Positions 20,599 through 30,582 of a stretch of 64,000 nt of DNA are shown here, one piece after another. The stretch is taken from NCBI GenBank assembly GCA_027972325.1, contig JAPMOS010000047.1:62001-126000 (forward strand). The letters run 5' to 3'. Each line of letters opens with the position of its first letter. The stretch's first letter is position 1. The notes under the pieces were generated by a model, which saw nothing but the letters and a program-made list of their open reading frames with translations, was not told the DNA's origin and did not search any database. The stretch is from Paratrimastix pyriformis (Eukaryota; Preaxostyla; Paratrimastigidae). The position numbers were made by a program, and so were the translations under genes.

Positions 20599-21168
20599 TG
20601 ATGTGGGGATTTTGATGTTTGAGAATGGGCGGGCTAGGGAGAGATTCCCGATGGATCCAGCCCCGTTGTGGGCTCTGGAGGCGATGTTGAGGAAGGAGGC
20701 CGGAAGTCGAACGGTGCAGGCGAACTATGAGGGCCGCCCGAGAGATGGGGAAACACTTTACAACTGGAGGGGGATCTCGGAGGCGGTGGTGACGAAGGTG
20801 ATGAGGAGGTTGAGAGCAAAGTGCGGCTTTAAGATGGAATATGCGAATGCATGTAGACTGGCAGCGGAAATGGGAATTGTGGATGAAGACACTCAAAAGG
20901 AGGTTGGGAGCGAGCTGGCAGGAATCAGGAAAACGATGCTCGTAGCGATTCAGCAAAGGAAGAAGTGCGAAAAATTCGAGGCTGGAATGAAAGAAGAGCC
21001 GTAGTCCGGAAGTCGGCGGTGACCGCCCCTGGAGGGACGGTAGCCGACCCATGAACTCCCTGGGGTGCTCTTTCTGCAGGACTTGTTCTGCGGGAAGGCG
21101 GCCCGGGGCGGATCATGTTACCCGCGGGCTTCGGCCCGATTCCGGACTCGGCGCAAGCCGGGAAGTAT

Positions 21169-21197
<29 letters not shown>
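20599..21197 (+). mobile_element. LINE-P2: short 5'-truncated LINE
   Basis: About 600 bp. It starts directly in the (CA)n tail of LINE-P1 with the codons for DVGILMFENGRA and continues open to FEAGMKEEP and a stop at 21003. The same 3' tail and (CA)n follow, to 21197. It is diverged from LINE-P1 (a different subfamily or older) but open over about 133 codons. Confidence 0.85.
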
Positions 21198-21200
<3 letters not shown>

Positions 21201-21264
21201 GAGGGTCGGAAGATCAGAGTGCAGCAAAAGGGTGGAGCAATTAGGTATCTTGGGAAATGGATAG
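21198..21264 (+). pseudogene. LINE-P3: tiny RT piece in inverted orientation
   Basis: Plus translation GEGRKIRVQQKGGAIRYLGKW matches LINE-B and LINE-C RT just before the thumb. It ends at the LINE position where piece 18283-18761 (minus strand) begins, so the two are adjacent LINE parts now lying in opposite orientation. Confidence 0.75.
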
Positions 21265-21269
21265 AATTC

Positions 21270-22170
21270 TTGCCGACGCCAACTCTTCCCGCAGCCTTCT
21301 GGACCTCGGAGGACTCGGACCCAATCGTTGATGTGACCAACCCTGAGGTCCTCTCATTCGCTGAGGCGTCCCGCAGAGATGCGGACCCGTTGGCAGTGCT
21401 GGGTGAAGGTGACCAAGCCGACCAAGCTCGTGCTCTGTTGCGCGATCTCGTGCCCCTGTCATTTGTGGCCCTGCAGCACCACGCGGTGGAAGAGAAAGAA
21501 AGGAATTATGTGAAGTCCCTCTTGAAGAAGTTCCCTCCCCTCCGTGTCACGGGCAAGCCCAAGATCCTGGCCCCACCCCCCAAGAACACGCTGCGCCGGG
21601 GTGGTGACCCCACGGACCTGCTGTCTGCGGACTCCAAGCTCGTCTCGATCCTCGACACCGCCCAGCTGACCGCGCGGGCCCTTGGCTACGGCTTTGTGGG
21701 CACCTTCGGGGCCACCGAGGCGGAGGAGTTGTTGAATGAGGCCCAGCTGCGGGCGTCGTTGAAGGCCACGCAACTGGGCCTCAACCTGATCATCGAGCAG
21801 CTCTCTGACCTGCGGCGGGCCTCCCTCGAGCCTCATCTCGACGCCGCGCAACTGCTGGCGCACGCGCTACGCCAAGGGTCGGCGTCCCGACGGGAGCTGC
21901 TGGCCAAGCCGCTCTCGACTTCGTCGGCCGCAGCCGCTGCAGGTGGTGGTGGTGAGGAAGACGCCGACGAGGGCGAGGCGGACCCGGGAAGTGCCGCGCT
22001 TTCCAAGATGGAGTCTGAGGACCTCTTCGGTCCTTCGGAGATCCGGGTCTGTCCTCCCACCCACTCCCGTCCAGCGGGCATGGCCGGTTGGCGGGTATGC
22101 TGGCACAGAGGTTTGCCAAGAGACCGGCATCACGTGATGATCGTGGTGAAAAAGTTCAAACAGACCGGTT
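21270..22170 (+). pseudogene. DIRS-b gag-like region
   Basis: Open frame with Leu/Ala-rich helices (LTARALGYGFVGTFGATEAEE, NEAQLRASLKATQLGLNLI) and an acidic Gly/Glu tail. It resembles the DIRS-a region in length and helical character (SKLVSILDTAQ, EQLSDLRRASLEPHL). Assigned by position before RT. Fossil. Confidence 0.55.
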
Positions 22171-23039
22171 GAAAGTGTCAGGGAGCTTGGGCATCCCGCT
22201 CGTTCCGATGGGCCCTCCAACAGTGGAGGCAGTGCCCTGTGGAGTCCACGACCGCGGATTCATTGAATCTCATGGGGATGAAAAGTTCAAACAGACGAGT
22301 CGGTCATTGGAAGACACTCCTTAATCACCGCTGACCCTCCAGCGATGGCAAAAAGGGTTGAGACAGAGTCCTATGGGGACCAGTCCATGGAATTGATTGA
22401 ATGCAACGTGAGCAAAGGTCAGTCAGACCTGGAACCGGGCAAGAGTGTCGCCCATAAGCACAACCTCATGGAAGACCCCGAGCCGAGAAAGAGGGCAAGG
22501 CCTTCGGCCGTGATTTCATTGCATTCCAGTCCGCGGGCATCAGCACCGAGCCAGGAACCGGGAATGAACCCTGACGTTCACAACCTCGAATTTTTTCTTG
22601 CTGGGGGAAGTCAGGGATTGGTCGGTGAAAAGACTGCAAACCGAATTCCAGAAGGGCTCCATTGATCGGACCACTGGCCGGCAGGATCAACAGGGACCCG
22701 CACAGAGCCTTGTGGCTCTCACTGGACCTCCCGGAGGAAGTCAGGGAATGGATTGCGGGCGGCCTGTCCTGGCATTGGGTCGCCGATCAGGCGCCGATGA
22801 GCGCAGTGAGGATCCCAAACAGGCACTCCCGGAAGAGTCAGGTGGAAATGGCGCAAGGAGCGCCGCAGGAAACACCACAGAAAATCCTTCCAAACCGAGC
22901 CCCTCTTATAGCACAGTTTCTACGGGAAGCGCACAGTGCTCAGAGGGCCGAGACACTATGCTCCAAAAATCTGGAAATCCAAAAAGTCTCGGAAGTCTTA
23001 GACCAGTACAGAGAGCTGAGGGCCATCCAAACGTCTGGT

Positions 23040-24268
23040 ACCGGGTCGAGGTGGTGGGTGTCACCGATATTCGGGTCCCAAAACCACACTCAGACAAATG
23101 GAGATGTGTGATCGATCTCAGTGCACTCAACAAGAGGATCGTCACACAGCACTTCAAAATGGAGAACCTTACCACGGTCTTCCCCCTTGCGCCGAGGGGG
23201 ACCTGGTTTGCGAAGGTGGACTTGTCGAACGCCGACCTCCATGTCGCGGTAGCCCCCCGCTTCATCCCGTACCTGGGGTTCGAGTGGGAGGGGGAGCAGC
23301 TGGAGTGGGCGGCGATGCCCTTCGGCCTGTCGGTCTCGCCGCGCTCATTCACAAAGATTGTCAAACAGGCAGTCCGGGTCATGCGTGCCCGGGGCGTCCA
23401 GGTAGTCTTCTACCTGGACGACCTGTTATTCCTCGCGGCGGACCCGCACACGCTGAGACGGGACATCGTGGCCTCGATGTTCTTCCTGCACCGCCTGGGG
23501 CTAACGATCAATTGGGAGAAGTCGGACCCAGTCCCAAAGCAGCAGCAGACCTTCTTGGGGTTCGTGCTGGACTCGAGCGACCAGACGGTACGCATCCCAG
23601 CGGAGAAGTGGAAGGGGAAGAGCCCCGACATGCACGAGGGCGTCCTCAAGCTCATGCTGTTGTGTCAGCGGTGGCACATCACGCTGGCACCGGAGTACCT
23701 TCCCGGGGAGGAGAACACGACAGCAGACCAGTTGTCCCGCGTGGCGGAGAAGGAAGACTGGATGTTGAACCCCAGGCTCTTCGGCCTGGTGACTCGGCTG
23801 CGGTTCCGTCCCATGGTGGACGGGTTCGCCTCGGCACGAAACCACCTCCTGCCCGTCTGGTGGTCATGGGTCATGGAACCCGGCTGCGCCGCGGTGGACT
23901 TCTTCCACCAGTCCCTTCGGGGGATCACCTTGTGGTTGAACCCGCCGTTCTCCATGATCGGGAGAGTACTCGCCTCCCTGCGGGAGCAGAAGGCAGAGGC
24001 GTTAGTGGTGGTGCCGGAGTGGGAGACGGCCCCATGGTGGCCGATGGCTCAGTCCATGCAGATCAGCCCCCCGCTGGCACTCCCGAGGAGCCCATCCCTC
24101 TTTCTTCCGGGACGGACCAGGAATCTGACACCGGTGGGTCCACCGCACTGGCAGTCCCGGGTCTTACACGTGAGCGGGGAGCTCGCGATGGTAGCAGCGG
24201 CGAGACAGCGGTGGGGGGAGAGGCTTCCCCGGCTCGACCTGAGCCTGCTGTCGCAGTGGCAGGACTGA
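23040..24268 (+). pseudogene. DIRS-b reverse transcriptase and methyltransferase-like region
   Basis: RT blocks WRCVIDLSALNKRI, TWFAKVDLSNADLHVAV, MPFGLSVSPRSFTKI and the catalytic YLDD box (VVFYLDDLLFLA), then LGFVLDSSDQTVRIP. Further on, DGFASARNHLLPVWW and LWLNPPFSMIGRVL (NPPF) mark the Dam-like domain, and VVPEWETAPWWPM closes it. The order RT, RNase H, MT is that of DIRS elements. Fossil with breaks. Confidence 0.85.
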
Positions 24269-24719
24269 ACGAAGCCGCACAAGACCTCATTGCGCGGTCG
24301 CTGGAGCCCAAGACGCGCAAGGGCTATCAGACGGCGGTGTCTCAGTTCGCCGAATTCCTGGGCAAGTCCGAGGCGGACTGTTTACAGGCCTCGCCCACTG
24401 ATCTGGCCAACTTTTTGGCAGAGTGGGGAAAGTCCAAAGGTTGGGCACCAAGCACGGCTATGAAGAAACGATCAGCCATCACCAGATTCTTTCTTATGCA
24501 TGGCAGACCGGACCCAGGCTCCTCAGCCACCGTCCGGGCCGTTCTCACAGGCATGGAGAAGGCAAAACCGGCGCGAGAGAAGAAAGGGACCTTCGAGATC
24601 GATGTCCTTTGGAGGCATCTGGAGGGCCTCGGCGAGAATGGATCACTTGATCATCGCGACCTACTGGGAAAAGTGGTTTTGTTGGGTGAAGCCCTCGGGT
24701 TGAGAGCTGCTGACCTGAA
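24268..24719 (+). pseudogene. DIRS-b tyrosine recombinase, N-terminal part
   Basis: Helical core-binding region AAQDLIARSLEPKTRKGYQT, VSQFAEFLG, TAMKKRSAITRFFLMHG and LLGKVVLLGEALGLRAADL. The His-x-x-Arg catalytic part is not present before the element gives way to LINE sequence. Fossil. Confidence 0.75.
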
Positions 24720-25607
24720 ACCCGTGATGACTTTGGCCTTCCTCCCCTCGTACAGACTATCCACATACCTGATGAATGCCTCCTCCACCCCCATCCGTCT
24801 CAGTCCCCTCCTCAGTGCGTCCATGTCCACTGTATCATAGGCCTTTTTGATATCTAACGAGCACATGTGGAATTCCCTGCCTCCCATAATTTTCGAGTCA
24901 GTGAGCACTCCCATAATTTCTGCAATTGGGGTCTCAATCCTTCTCCCTCTCAGAAACCCAAACTGCTCCTCTCCAAATACATTCCTTTGCACGCACCATT
25001 CTTGGAACCGCGACGCCACCACCACCTGCAATCCCTTCAAAAAGACCTGTATCAAAGTGATTGGCCTTCTGCCTGCAGGGTCACCAGGGTGTTCTGTCTG
25101 CGACTTCGTGGCCATGAACACCGAACTGACCTTGAGCTCCTGCGGCACCTCACTCCGCTCCAACATCTCATTGTATCTCCTCCCCAACCACTCTTTGATC
25201 TCTTCCCCACAGGCATGGATCATCTCTGCCGTCACCCCATCCGGGCCCGCCGCCTTACCATCGGGGAGCGCCCCCAGGATTGTCTCAACATCATGCGTTG
25301 TGAGGGGGGCCATGATCACCCTCCCTTCTTCCTGCGGCCTTCCTTCTGGCACCCGCCCCACCCCCGGGCCCACCGGCATCACCCTCTTTGCCAGGTCCGC
25401 CATGAACTTCCTCCACCCATTCTTCACCGACTCCGGATCTGTGACCACCTTGTCCACCTTTCCCTCCGCATTCTTAGTTGCATACGACGTCACCGGCGCC
25501 ACCCCGTCTGTCATGATGCCCTTATATATGCGCTTGCGCTTCCCTTCCAACGCCCGATCCCTCTTCCTGTAGTGCACGCCTCTCATTTTGGCCAACTGCT
25601 TCTGCAT
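24719..25607 (-). pseudogene. LINE-A RT, fingers and palm start
   Basis: Minus translation: ALPDGKAAGPDGVTAEMIHA (the GKAPGPDG block of LINE RTs), RRPITLIQVFLKGLQVVVAS, EEQFGFLRGRRIETPIAEI, and CSLDIKKAYDTVDMDALRRG with the first catalytic Asp. It ends at VITGF, before the FADD box, where DIRS-b begins. The piece is open over more than 290 codons. The window end (63664-64000) carries the same sequence almost unchanged, so both are young copies. Confidence 0.9.
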
Positions 25608-25615
25608 TTCCCTCC

Positions 25616-26669
25616 TCAGCTCGGGTCCCGCTCCGCCATCGCCATCCGTCTCAGCTTCTTCATGCGATGGGGTTCATAATCCCTGTCTGTGTTGGCCACG
25701 TCCCGGAACCCAAACACCTTCCCCGCCGTCTCCCGCAGGATCCCACTCATCTGCTCGAACGACGGGTCCGCCCCCTTCTCCATCGCCTTCCGAAGCAATT
25801 CCGCCACTTTCTCCCGGTACGTGCGCATCTTCCCCACCATCCCTTCATACTCATCCTTCCTCTTCTCCCGCAGCAACGCATCCAGGTCCGACCTGGACGG
25901 GCAGATGGCCACCTTCCTCCGGGTCGTCCCCGCCCATGCCGGCAGCATGTTCCTTAGATCAGTCACGACCATGTGATGGTCTGTGACTTCTTGCCATTGA
26001 ACCTCCTCATCTCTCCACACCCACATATTGTCCAGCATTCGTGCCATCGTCCCCTGCGTTGCCAAGCAAAGGTCCAGCCTGGCCTCCCCCTTCTTCCCCC
26101 CTTGCTTGCCCTCCTCCTCCACCTCCCCCTTCCCTCCTTTCTTCTTGTTGCGCACGAATGTGATCTCGTTCTGCTTACCCACCATCTTCGCCGTGTCATA
26201 CAGACCCAGCATCTCCTGCTCCCCCACCTCCTTGGCCCAACTATTCGCGTCCGTGTACACCACCACGCCCCTCCCCTCAGCTGCTCCCTCCGCCATGCAC
26301 TCTTCCAGCCTCCTGATAATGACATTCCTTACCCTCACCTTGTCCTCTCCCTCCCCAGTTGGGTAGTACAGATTTATGAGCCTCAGGTTGGTCTTCCCCT
26401 CCGACCAATCGAGAAACATCAAGTAGCCAGGGATCACCTCCCTGACCTTGCGCACTGCTATCTGTAAGGTCCGCCTATACCCAATCATCACCTCCCTTGG
26501 GGTGCCGCGCATCTGCGTCCTCCACCACCGAGCTCCTCCAGCACCACCCCTTCATCCACTTCTCCTCCAACTGTTGCTTGTTGTCTTTACCTTTCGTCTC
26601 TTGCAGGAGTGTTGACCCCCCAACTCGCAGCAGGTCCGCCACATTGCTCTTCTTCCAGTCTGACCCCAA
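25616..26669 (-). pseudogene. LINE-A apurinic-type endonuclease
   Basis: Minus translation shows LLQETKGKD (catalytic Glu block), INLYYPTGEGE, VVVYTDANSWAKEV (Asp-x-Asn block), RLDLCLATQG and TDHHMVVTDL (the SDH-type end box). This is the domain that nicks target DNA for LINE insertion. Two frames are used near 26500, so one frameshift is present. Confidence 0.85.
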
Positions 26670-26699
26670 CCCACGCGTTCCACCCGACCCTCATCCTTC

Positions 26700-28978
26700 C
26701 CTCCTCCTCGCCGGCAGCCCCGCCCTCAGGTTGGCCTCCTTCTTGCCCTGGCACCACTTCTCCACCCCTGGAATTCCTCCTCCTCCGCCTTCTCGTCATA
26801 TGTCTTCTCGATATCCCTCATCTTTGCCACCTGCCTCTTCTTCCTTGTCGCGTCCTTCTTCCCGCGCTTCTTCCTGGCCTTTCTGCTCATCCCGTCCCCA
26901 GGATACCTGGGCACCCCCAGGTAGGAGTCCCCGTTACCGGGCACCCCGGACTGCCCCACCTCATGCTCTTCCAGGTCTTCACCTCTCCCGCCTTACCCGT
27001 CTCCCTCTTCGTCCCCCCTTGTGCCCTCCCGTCTGCCCCTTCTTTGCTCCCCTCCAAAGCCGGTCCCCACATCGAACGCTGCATTCTCGACCCCATCCCT
27101 GCCCCGCCACATAAAGAAAGATGTCGCCATGCTTCGTCTCTTCCTCGCCCACCCTCCCTCACCACGCTGTCATCGAAGCGCCACCATGCCCCTTCAATCC
27201 TCTTCACCGCCACCCAATGTCGCCCCCTCCTCTCCTTTCGCAGAACTCCGCCGCCGCCTCCAGGCGGTAATTCGTGCCAAGAACTTCCACGGGGTCCGGC
27301 TGCACCCGCCACTGCGACTGGTCCACCCTGCCGTCCCGCCGATCGCGAACCACCTGGACCACCATGACATCCTCCATGCCCACCGCCCGTTCCTCCTGCG
27401 CGTGCCACCGATCGGCACCACACTCTGGGCACCTCTTCCGCACCCGTCCGTCCGCCATCACCACCTTCCGGACCGCTTCACTCATTCTGTCACCGTCCTC
27501 TCCAGGCGCACCACCAGGCAGTCCCGCTCCCTTTCGCGGCCCTCGCTCACCCTTCCGCATTCCTGACAGACGTGCACCACCCTCATCCGCGCTCCTGTCG
27601 GGATCCGAGCTTTCCTCAGCAGGTCCGCCACCGCATCCCCTGCATCCCCATCATGAAGCTCATCCAGCCCATCAATCCCCTTCTCCCAGATTGCCTGCTC
27701 CATACCCGGTCTCCCCAATCACCCCTCTCACAACATCGAACAACTGCCCGGCCCCCCCCACCGCTTCCACCACCTGGAGGCTGTTGCCACCCAACAACGG
27801 TGGCCCGACTTATTACACACTCTGTACCTCCCGACCCCCGCCCCCTGCGACAAGCCAACCCCATCAACTTCCTCCAGCTCGCCACCACCGCCAAACAACT
27901 CGCCCGGTCGCTCCATCATCCCTCCATCCGTCAATCTCCCACTGTCACGTCCCCTCCCCCCTCCATCAGAGCCTCCTTCTCCCGGCACCTCGTCCTCGTC
28001 CGCCTCTTCGGGCCAGTCTTTGCCTGCCACTCCCCTCCCAGTCCGCCAGCTGGGATCCTGCCCCACCCCAAAGCCCAAACCTCCGCCGCTCCATCATCCA
28101 CACCACTCCTTCCACGCCGCCTCGCTTTGTAGAGCCGCGTCGATTTCCACGCTCTCCGATTCACGCCCGTCCTCCCCATTGAGCCATCGCCGCCAGTAAA
28201 CAGATTCCCACCCATCGATTCCCCAAATAGATTTCGTTTGGTCCAATAACGATGTCCTCGCACCCCCCCTTCATCTGAGCCCATAGCCTGTGGTATTCCC
28301 CGCCCCCCCTCGCTTGGATCAAGTCGATCAGGGCCATCTTCCAAAAACAAGGCCCCTGCATGAACACGCACAACCTACCAACACTATCTATCAAAATCGT
28401 CAAAAAGGATATCCACCAAACCGCCATCATTCCCTGCCAACTCATGCAGAGACCCGTCCGCCCAACTCCGGCCGAAGATTCCCTCCCGGGGTGCTCAACC
28501 TGGCAGTAGCAAGCTGCCCCATCAGTTTCCTCCACCGTGCGCTCTACCCCATTCCTCTGTTTCCAATCCCCCGGTCTTCTTTTCACCAAATCAGATCCCC
28601 ATCCGCTCGTTCTTCTTCCTCCTACGCTGCCCTCTCCGGCTGGCCGATTCCCCACCGATCGCCACGTTTCCTTTGCCACGCCTCCTTCTTCCTTTGGGTC
28701 CGTCCCCAACACTGTTCTATTATCACAGCTCCTCCATTTCTGATACAGCAGCCGTCCCCACCCGCAGGCCGGCCCCTGATCATGTTGCCCAAGTTCACAC
28801 CCATTTTCTCCAGTCTGTGTAACAAACCACCACTTCACCCACCATTTTCCTTCAATAAGATCGATCGTGCCCCCATGCGAGTGGCCCAACGACGATACTG
28901 CGTTTTTGTCCAGCTCAATACGTACCATCCGTACGTAAGGACTGAATCCAGTCGTAACCATCCCGTTCCCTTTATGAA
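26700..28978 (-). pseudogene. LINE-A ORF1-like region
   Basis: Upstream of the endonuclease the minus strand has frames rich in Arg, Gly and Trp. KRCPECGADRWHAQEERAVG (within 27204-27560) is a Cys-x2-Cys-x4-His knuckle-like block, also found in LINE-B (CPVCGGDQWHARDERA). Further 5' are Trp/Gly-rich frames (28161-28975, with RLCVFMQGPCFWKMALIDLI). No single frame spans the region and I cannot define a start. The RNA-binding role is inferred from position and the knuckle. Confidence 0.55.
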
Positions 28979-28980
28979 TA

Positions 28981-29984
28981 CAAGATGAATCACAAAAGTA
29001 CCAAAAAGTACCAAAAAAGTACCAAAAAGTTTTTGGTACGGCTGCTACTGCGGGAATCTGGTACTTTTTGGTACCGCCCTGGTACCCGCCCTGGTACCCG
29101 CCCTGGTACCCGCCCTGGTACACATTTGTAACAGCCCTGGTACCTCCGAGTGAAAAACGAAAAATTATGGGCCTTTGGGGCCCTTTGATTCTGGTACTTT
29201 TCTGGTGCTTTTCTGGTGCTTTTTGGTACTCTGCTGGTTACTTGTCTGGTACTTATGCTGGTACATGTTCTGGTACTTTTTGGTACTTTATTTTCTGATT
29301 TTCTGGGGATTTGAACTCACAACCTTATGTGACAGACCTGGCCGTTTTGACACCTGAGCTACTCCGAAATTTAAAACAGTGAATCCACCGAACGGGGAGG
29401 GTATGCACCTTCTCCATCCCTCGGGACCCCCGGGGGATGGGAGATGATTCGTGGGTAGGTTCCCCCGGCAAGGGGAGCATAACATGGTCTCGGCGCCCTG
29501 CTGTCTTGGCTGTGCACAAACACAACCCAGGTGGGTTCGATGACGGGCACCCCCGTGCACGCCCTTCGTGATGCACCAAAAAGTACCAAGAGACTGTACC
29601 AAAAAGGTACCAGCCAATTGTACCAAAGTCCCAACAGAGTGTACCGAATTTTTTTTGGTACTTTTTGCTTCTGGTACATTGCTTGGTACATGTCTGGTAC
29701 CGGGCTGGTACATGTCTGGTACCGACTGGTACAGGTCTGGTATCGGCTGGTACATGAGTGGGGCATATTTGGTACCTGCTTGGTACTTCACCACGGTACC
29801 AGAAAACCGGGTACCAAAATTAGGTGCAGCACCAAACCGGGTTTGGTACAGGGCTGGTACGAGGCTGGGTACTTTTTTGGTACGGGGCGATGTACCACCT
29901 GGTACTTTTGGTACTTTTTTGGTACCTTTTGGTACTTTTTGGTACTTTTTTTGGTACTTTTTGGTACTTTTGTGATTCATCTTG
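28981..29984. mobile_element. Fold-back element rich in GGTACC-type repeats, TA target duplication
   Basis: Ends CAAGATGAATCAC ... GTGATTCATCTTG are perfect inverted repeats, flanked by TA on both sides (28979-28980, 29985-29986). Inside the ends both arms continue as imperfect arrays of AAAAAGTACC units. Internal arrays include four copies of CCTGGTACCCGC (about 29079-29122) and CTGGTACATGT-type units near 29680-29760. TA duplication suggests a non-autonomous Tc1/mariner-type element, but no transposase is present. Confidence 0.7.
29296..29375 (-). other. tRNA-like sequence inside the fold-back element
   Basis: The minus strand reads GGAGTAGCTCAGGTG (A-box-like), CTGTCAC (an Asp-type anticodon loop) and GGTTGTGAGTTCAAATCCCC (B-box-like). 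Acceptor, anticodon and T stems pair poorly, so this is a degenerate tRNA-derived head, as in a SINE, rather than a working tRNA gene. Confidence 0.45.
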
Positions 29985-30333
29985 TATATAATGGTTGCTC
30001 AAGGCATGTTTTCAAAAAAGATTCAGATTGAAAACACAACACCTCAAACCAAATCACAGCAACCCCTTGGCCGCCACACGCACCACAGTCCGCCGAACAA
30101 TAGTCCGCGGCCCCCCATATTGCTGCTGCTTCTCCCTCGCCAGCCGGTCTCGTTCCTCGGGATCGACCACCAATAACCACGTACCGTCCCAGCGACCAGT
30201 CAGGTAGGCTTGTCCCTTCCTGGCAATGGTCGCTGGGCGGATTGGAGGCGTCAGGCTCGCCAACCAGGCCTCGACAGCCGGCACAGTCGCCAGATCCCGA
30301 CGGCGCAGCATCGCCAGCTTCATGTTGGGCGGC

Positions 30334-30582
30334 CCGCCGCCCTCATTTCTCTGGGGTGCGACTCGAACCGGGGTGTGTATGGCTATATTTGGTTTTCATT
30401 ATTTCTTTCGTTGTCGGGGGGAACACGAAGACGTTCACTGGAGCACCAGTCCCCTCTCCGTAGGACCCTCATCCGCCATTTCCCGTCTGAGCATTGATGA
30501 CCACCAGTGCGTTCTTGCATTTCCGGGCCGCCCTGGAGATGCGTCCGCGGCGGCTGAAGGACTGGAGGCTCACGCGGAAGTC
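30334..30582 (-). mobile_element. LINE-SINE chimera inserted with a 26 bp duplication
   Basis: A 249 bp insert in gene D2 between GCATCGCCAGCTTCATGTTG (30308 onward, to 30333) and GCATCGCCAGCTTCTTGTTG (30583 onward, to 30608), which match at 25 of 26 bases. On the minus strand it begins with a LINE RNase H segment matching 61462-61573 and continues into repeat S (30354-30454), with GGTTCGAGTCGCACC near its end. The duplication shows insertion as one unit. Confidence 0.75.
30354..30454 (-). repeat. SINE-like repeat S, copy 2
   Basis: The better-preserved copy: GGGACTGGTGCTCCAGTG (possible A box), ACGAAAGAAATAATGAAAACC, and GGTTCGAGTCGCACC (B box). Spacing between boxes is longer than in a plain tRNA. 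It abuts LINE sequence at the same LINE base as copy 1 but in the other orientation. Confidence 0.5.

Larger units (their letters stand above)
21265..24719 (+). mobile_element. DIRS-type element, second family (DIRS-b), plus strand
   Basis: Parts from left to right: gag-like region (21270-22170), reverse transcriptase (about 23040-23600), methyltransferase-like domain with NPPF (about 23810-24030), and the start of a tyrosine recombinase (24268-24719). No ITR or internal complementary region is seen, and both ends stop in LINE sequence. It is clearly related to DIRS-a in domain order but diverged in sequence. Broken, with at least four breaks, and incomplete. Confidence 0.8.
1375..28978 (-). 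mobile_element. LINE-A: one non-LTR retrotransposon scattered in nested pieces
   Basis: Minus-strand LINE pieces follow one another in protein order: ORF1-like 26700-28978, endonuclease 25616-26669, RT fingers and palm 24719-25607, RT thumb 18283-18761, linker and RNase H start 11705-12752, RNase H end 2763-3249, zinc finger 1375-1481. At 12752/18283 and 3249/11705 the LINE sequence resumes where it stopped when compared with the uninterrupted copy at 59826-64000, so the elements between are insertions. The stretch 18762-24718 is more rearranged and lacks the FADD part of RT. The protein type (endonuclease, RT, RNase H, zinc finger) fits the I/R1/Tad group. Treating the 5' half (24719-28978) and the 3' pieces as one original copy is inference. 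Confidence 0.6.

Noticed and set aside
29296-29375. A functional tRNA-Asp gene
   Set aside because: A and B boxes are recognisable, but acceptor, anticodon and T stems do not pair well, and the sequence sits inside a mobile element.
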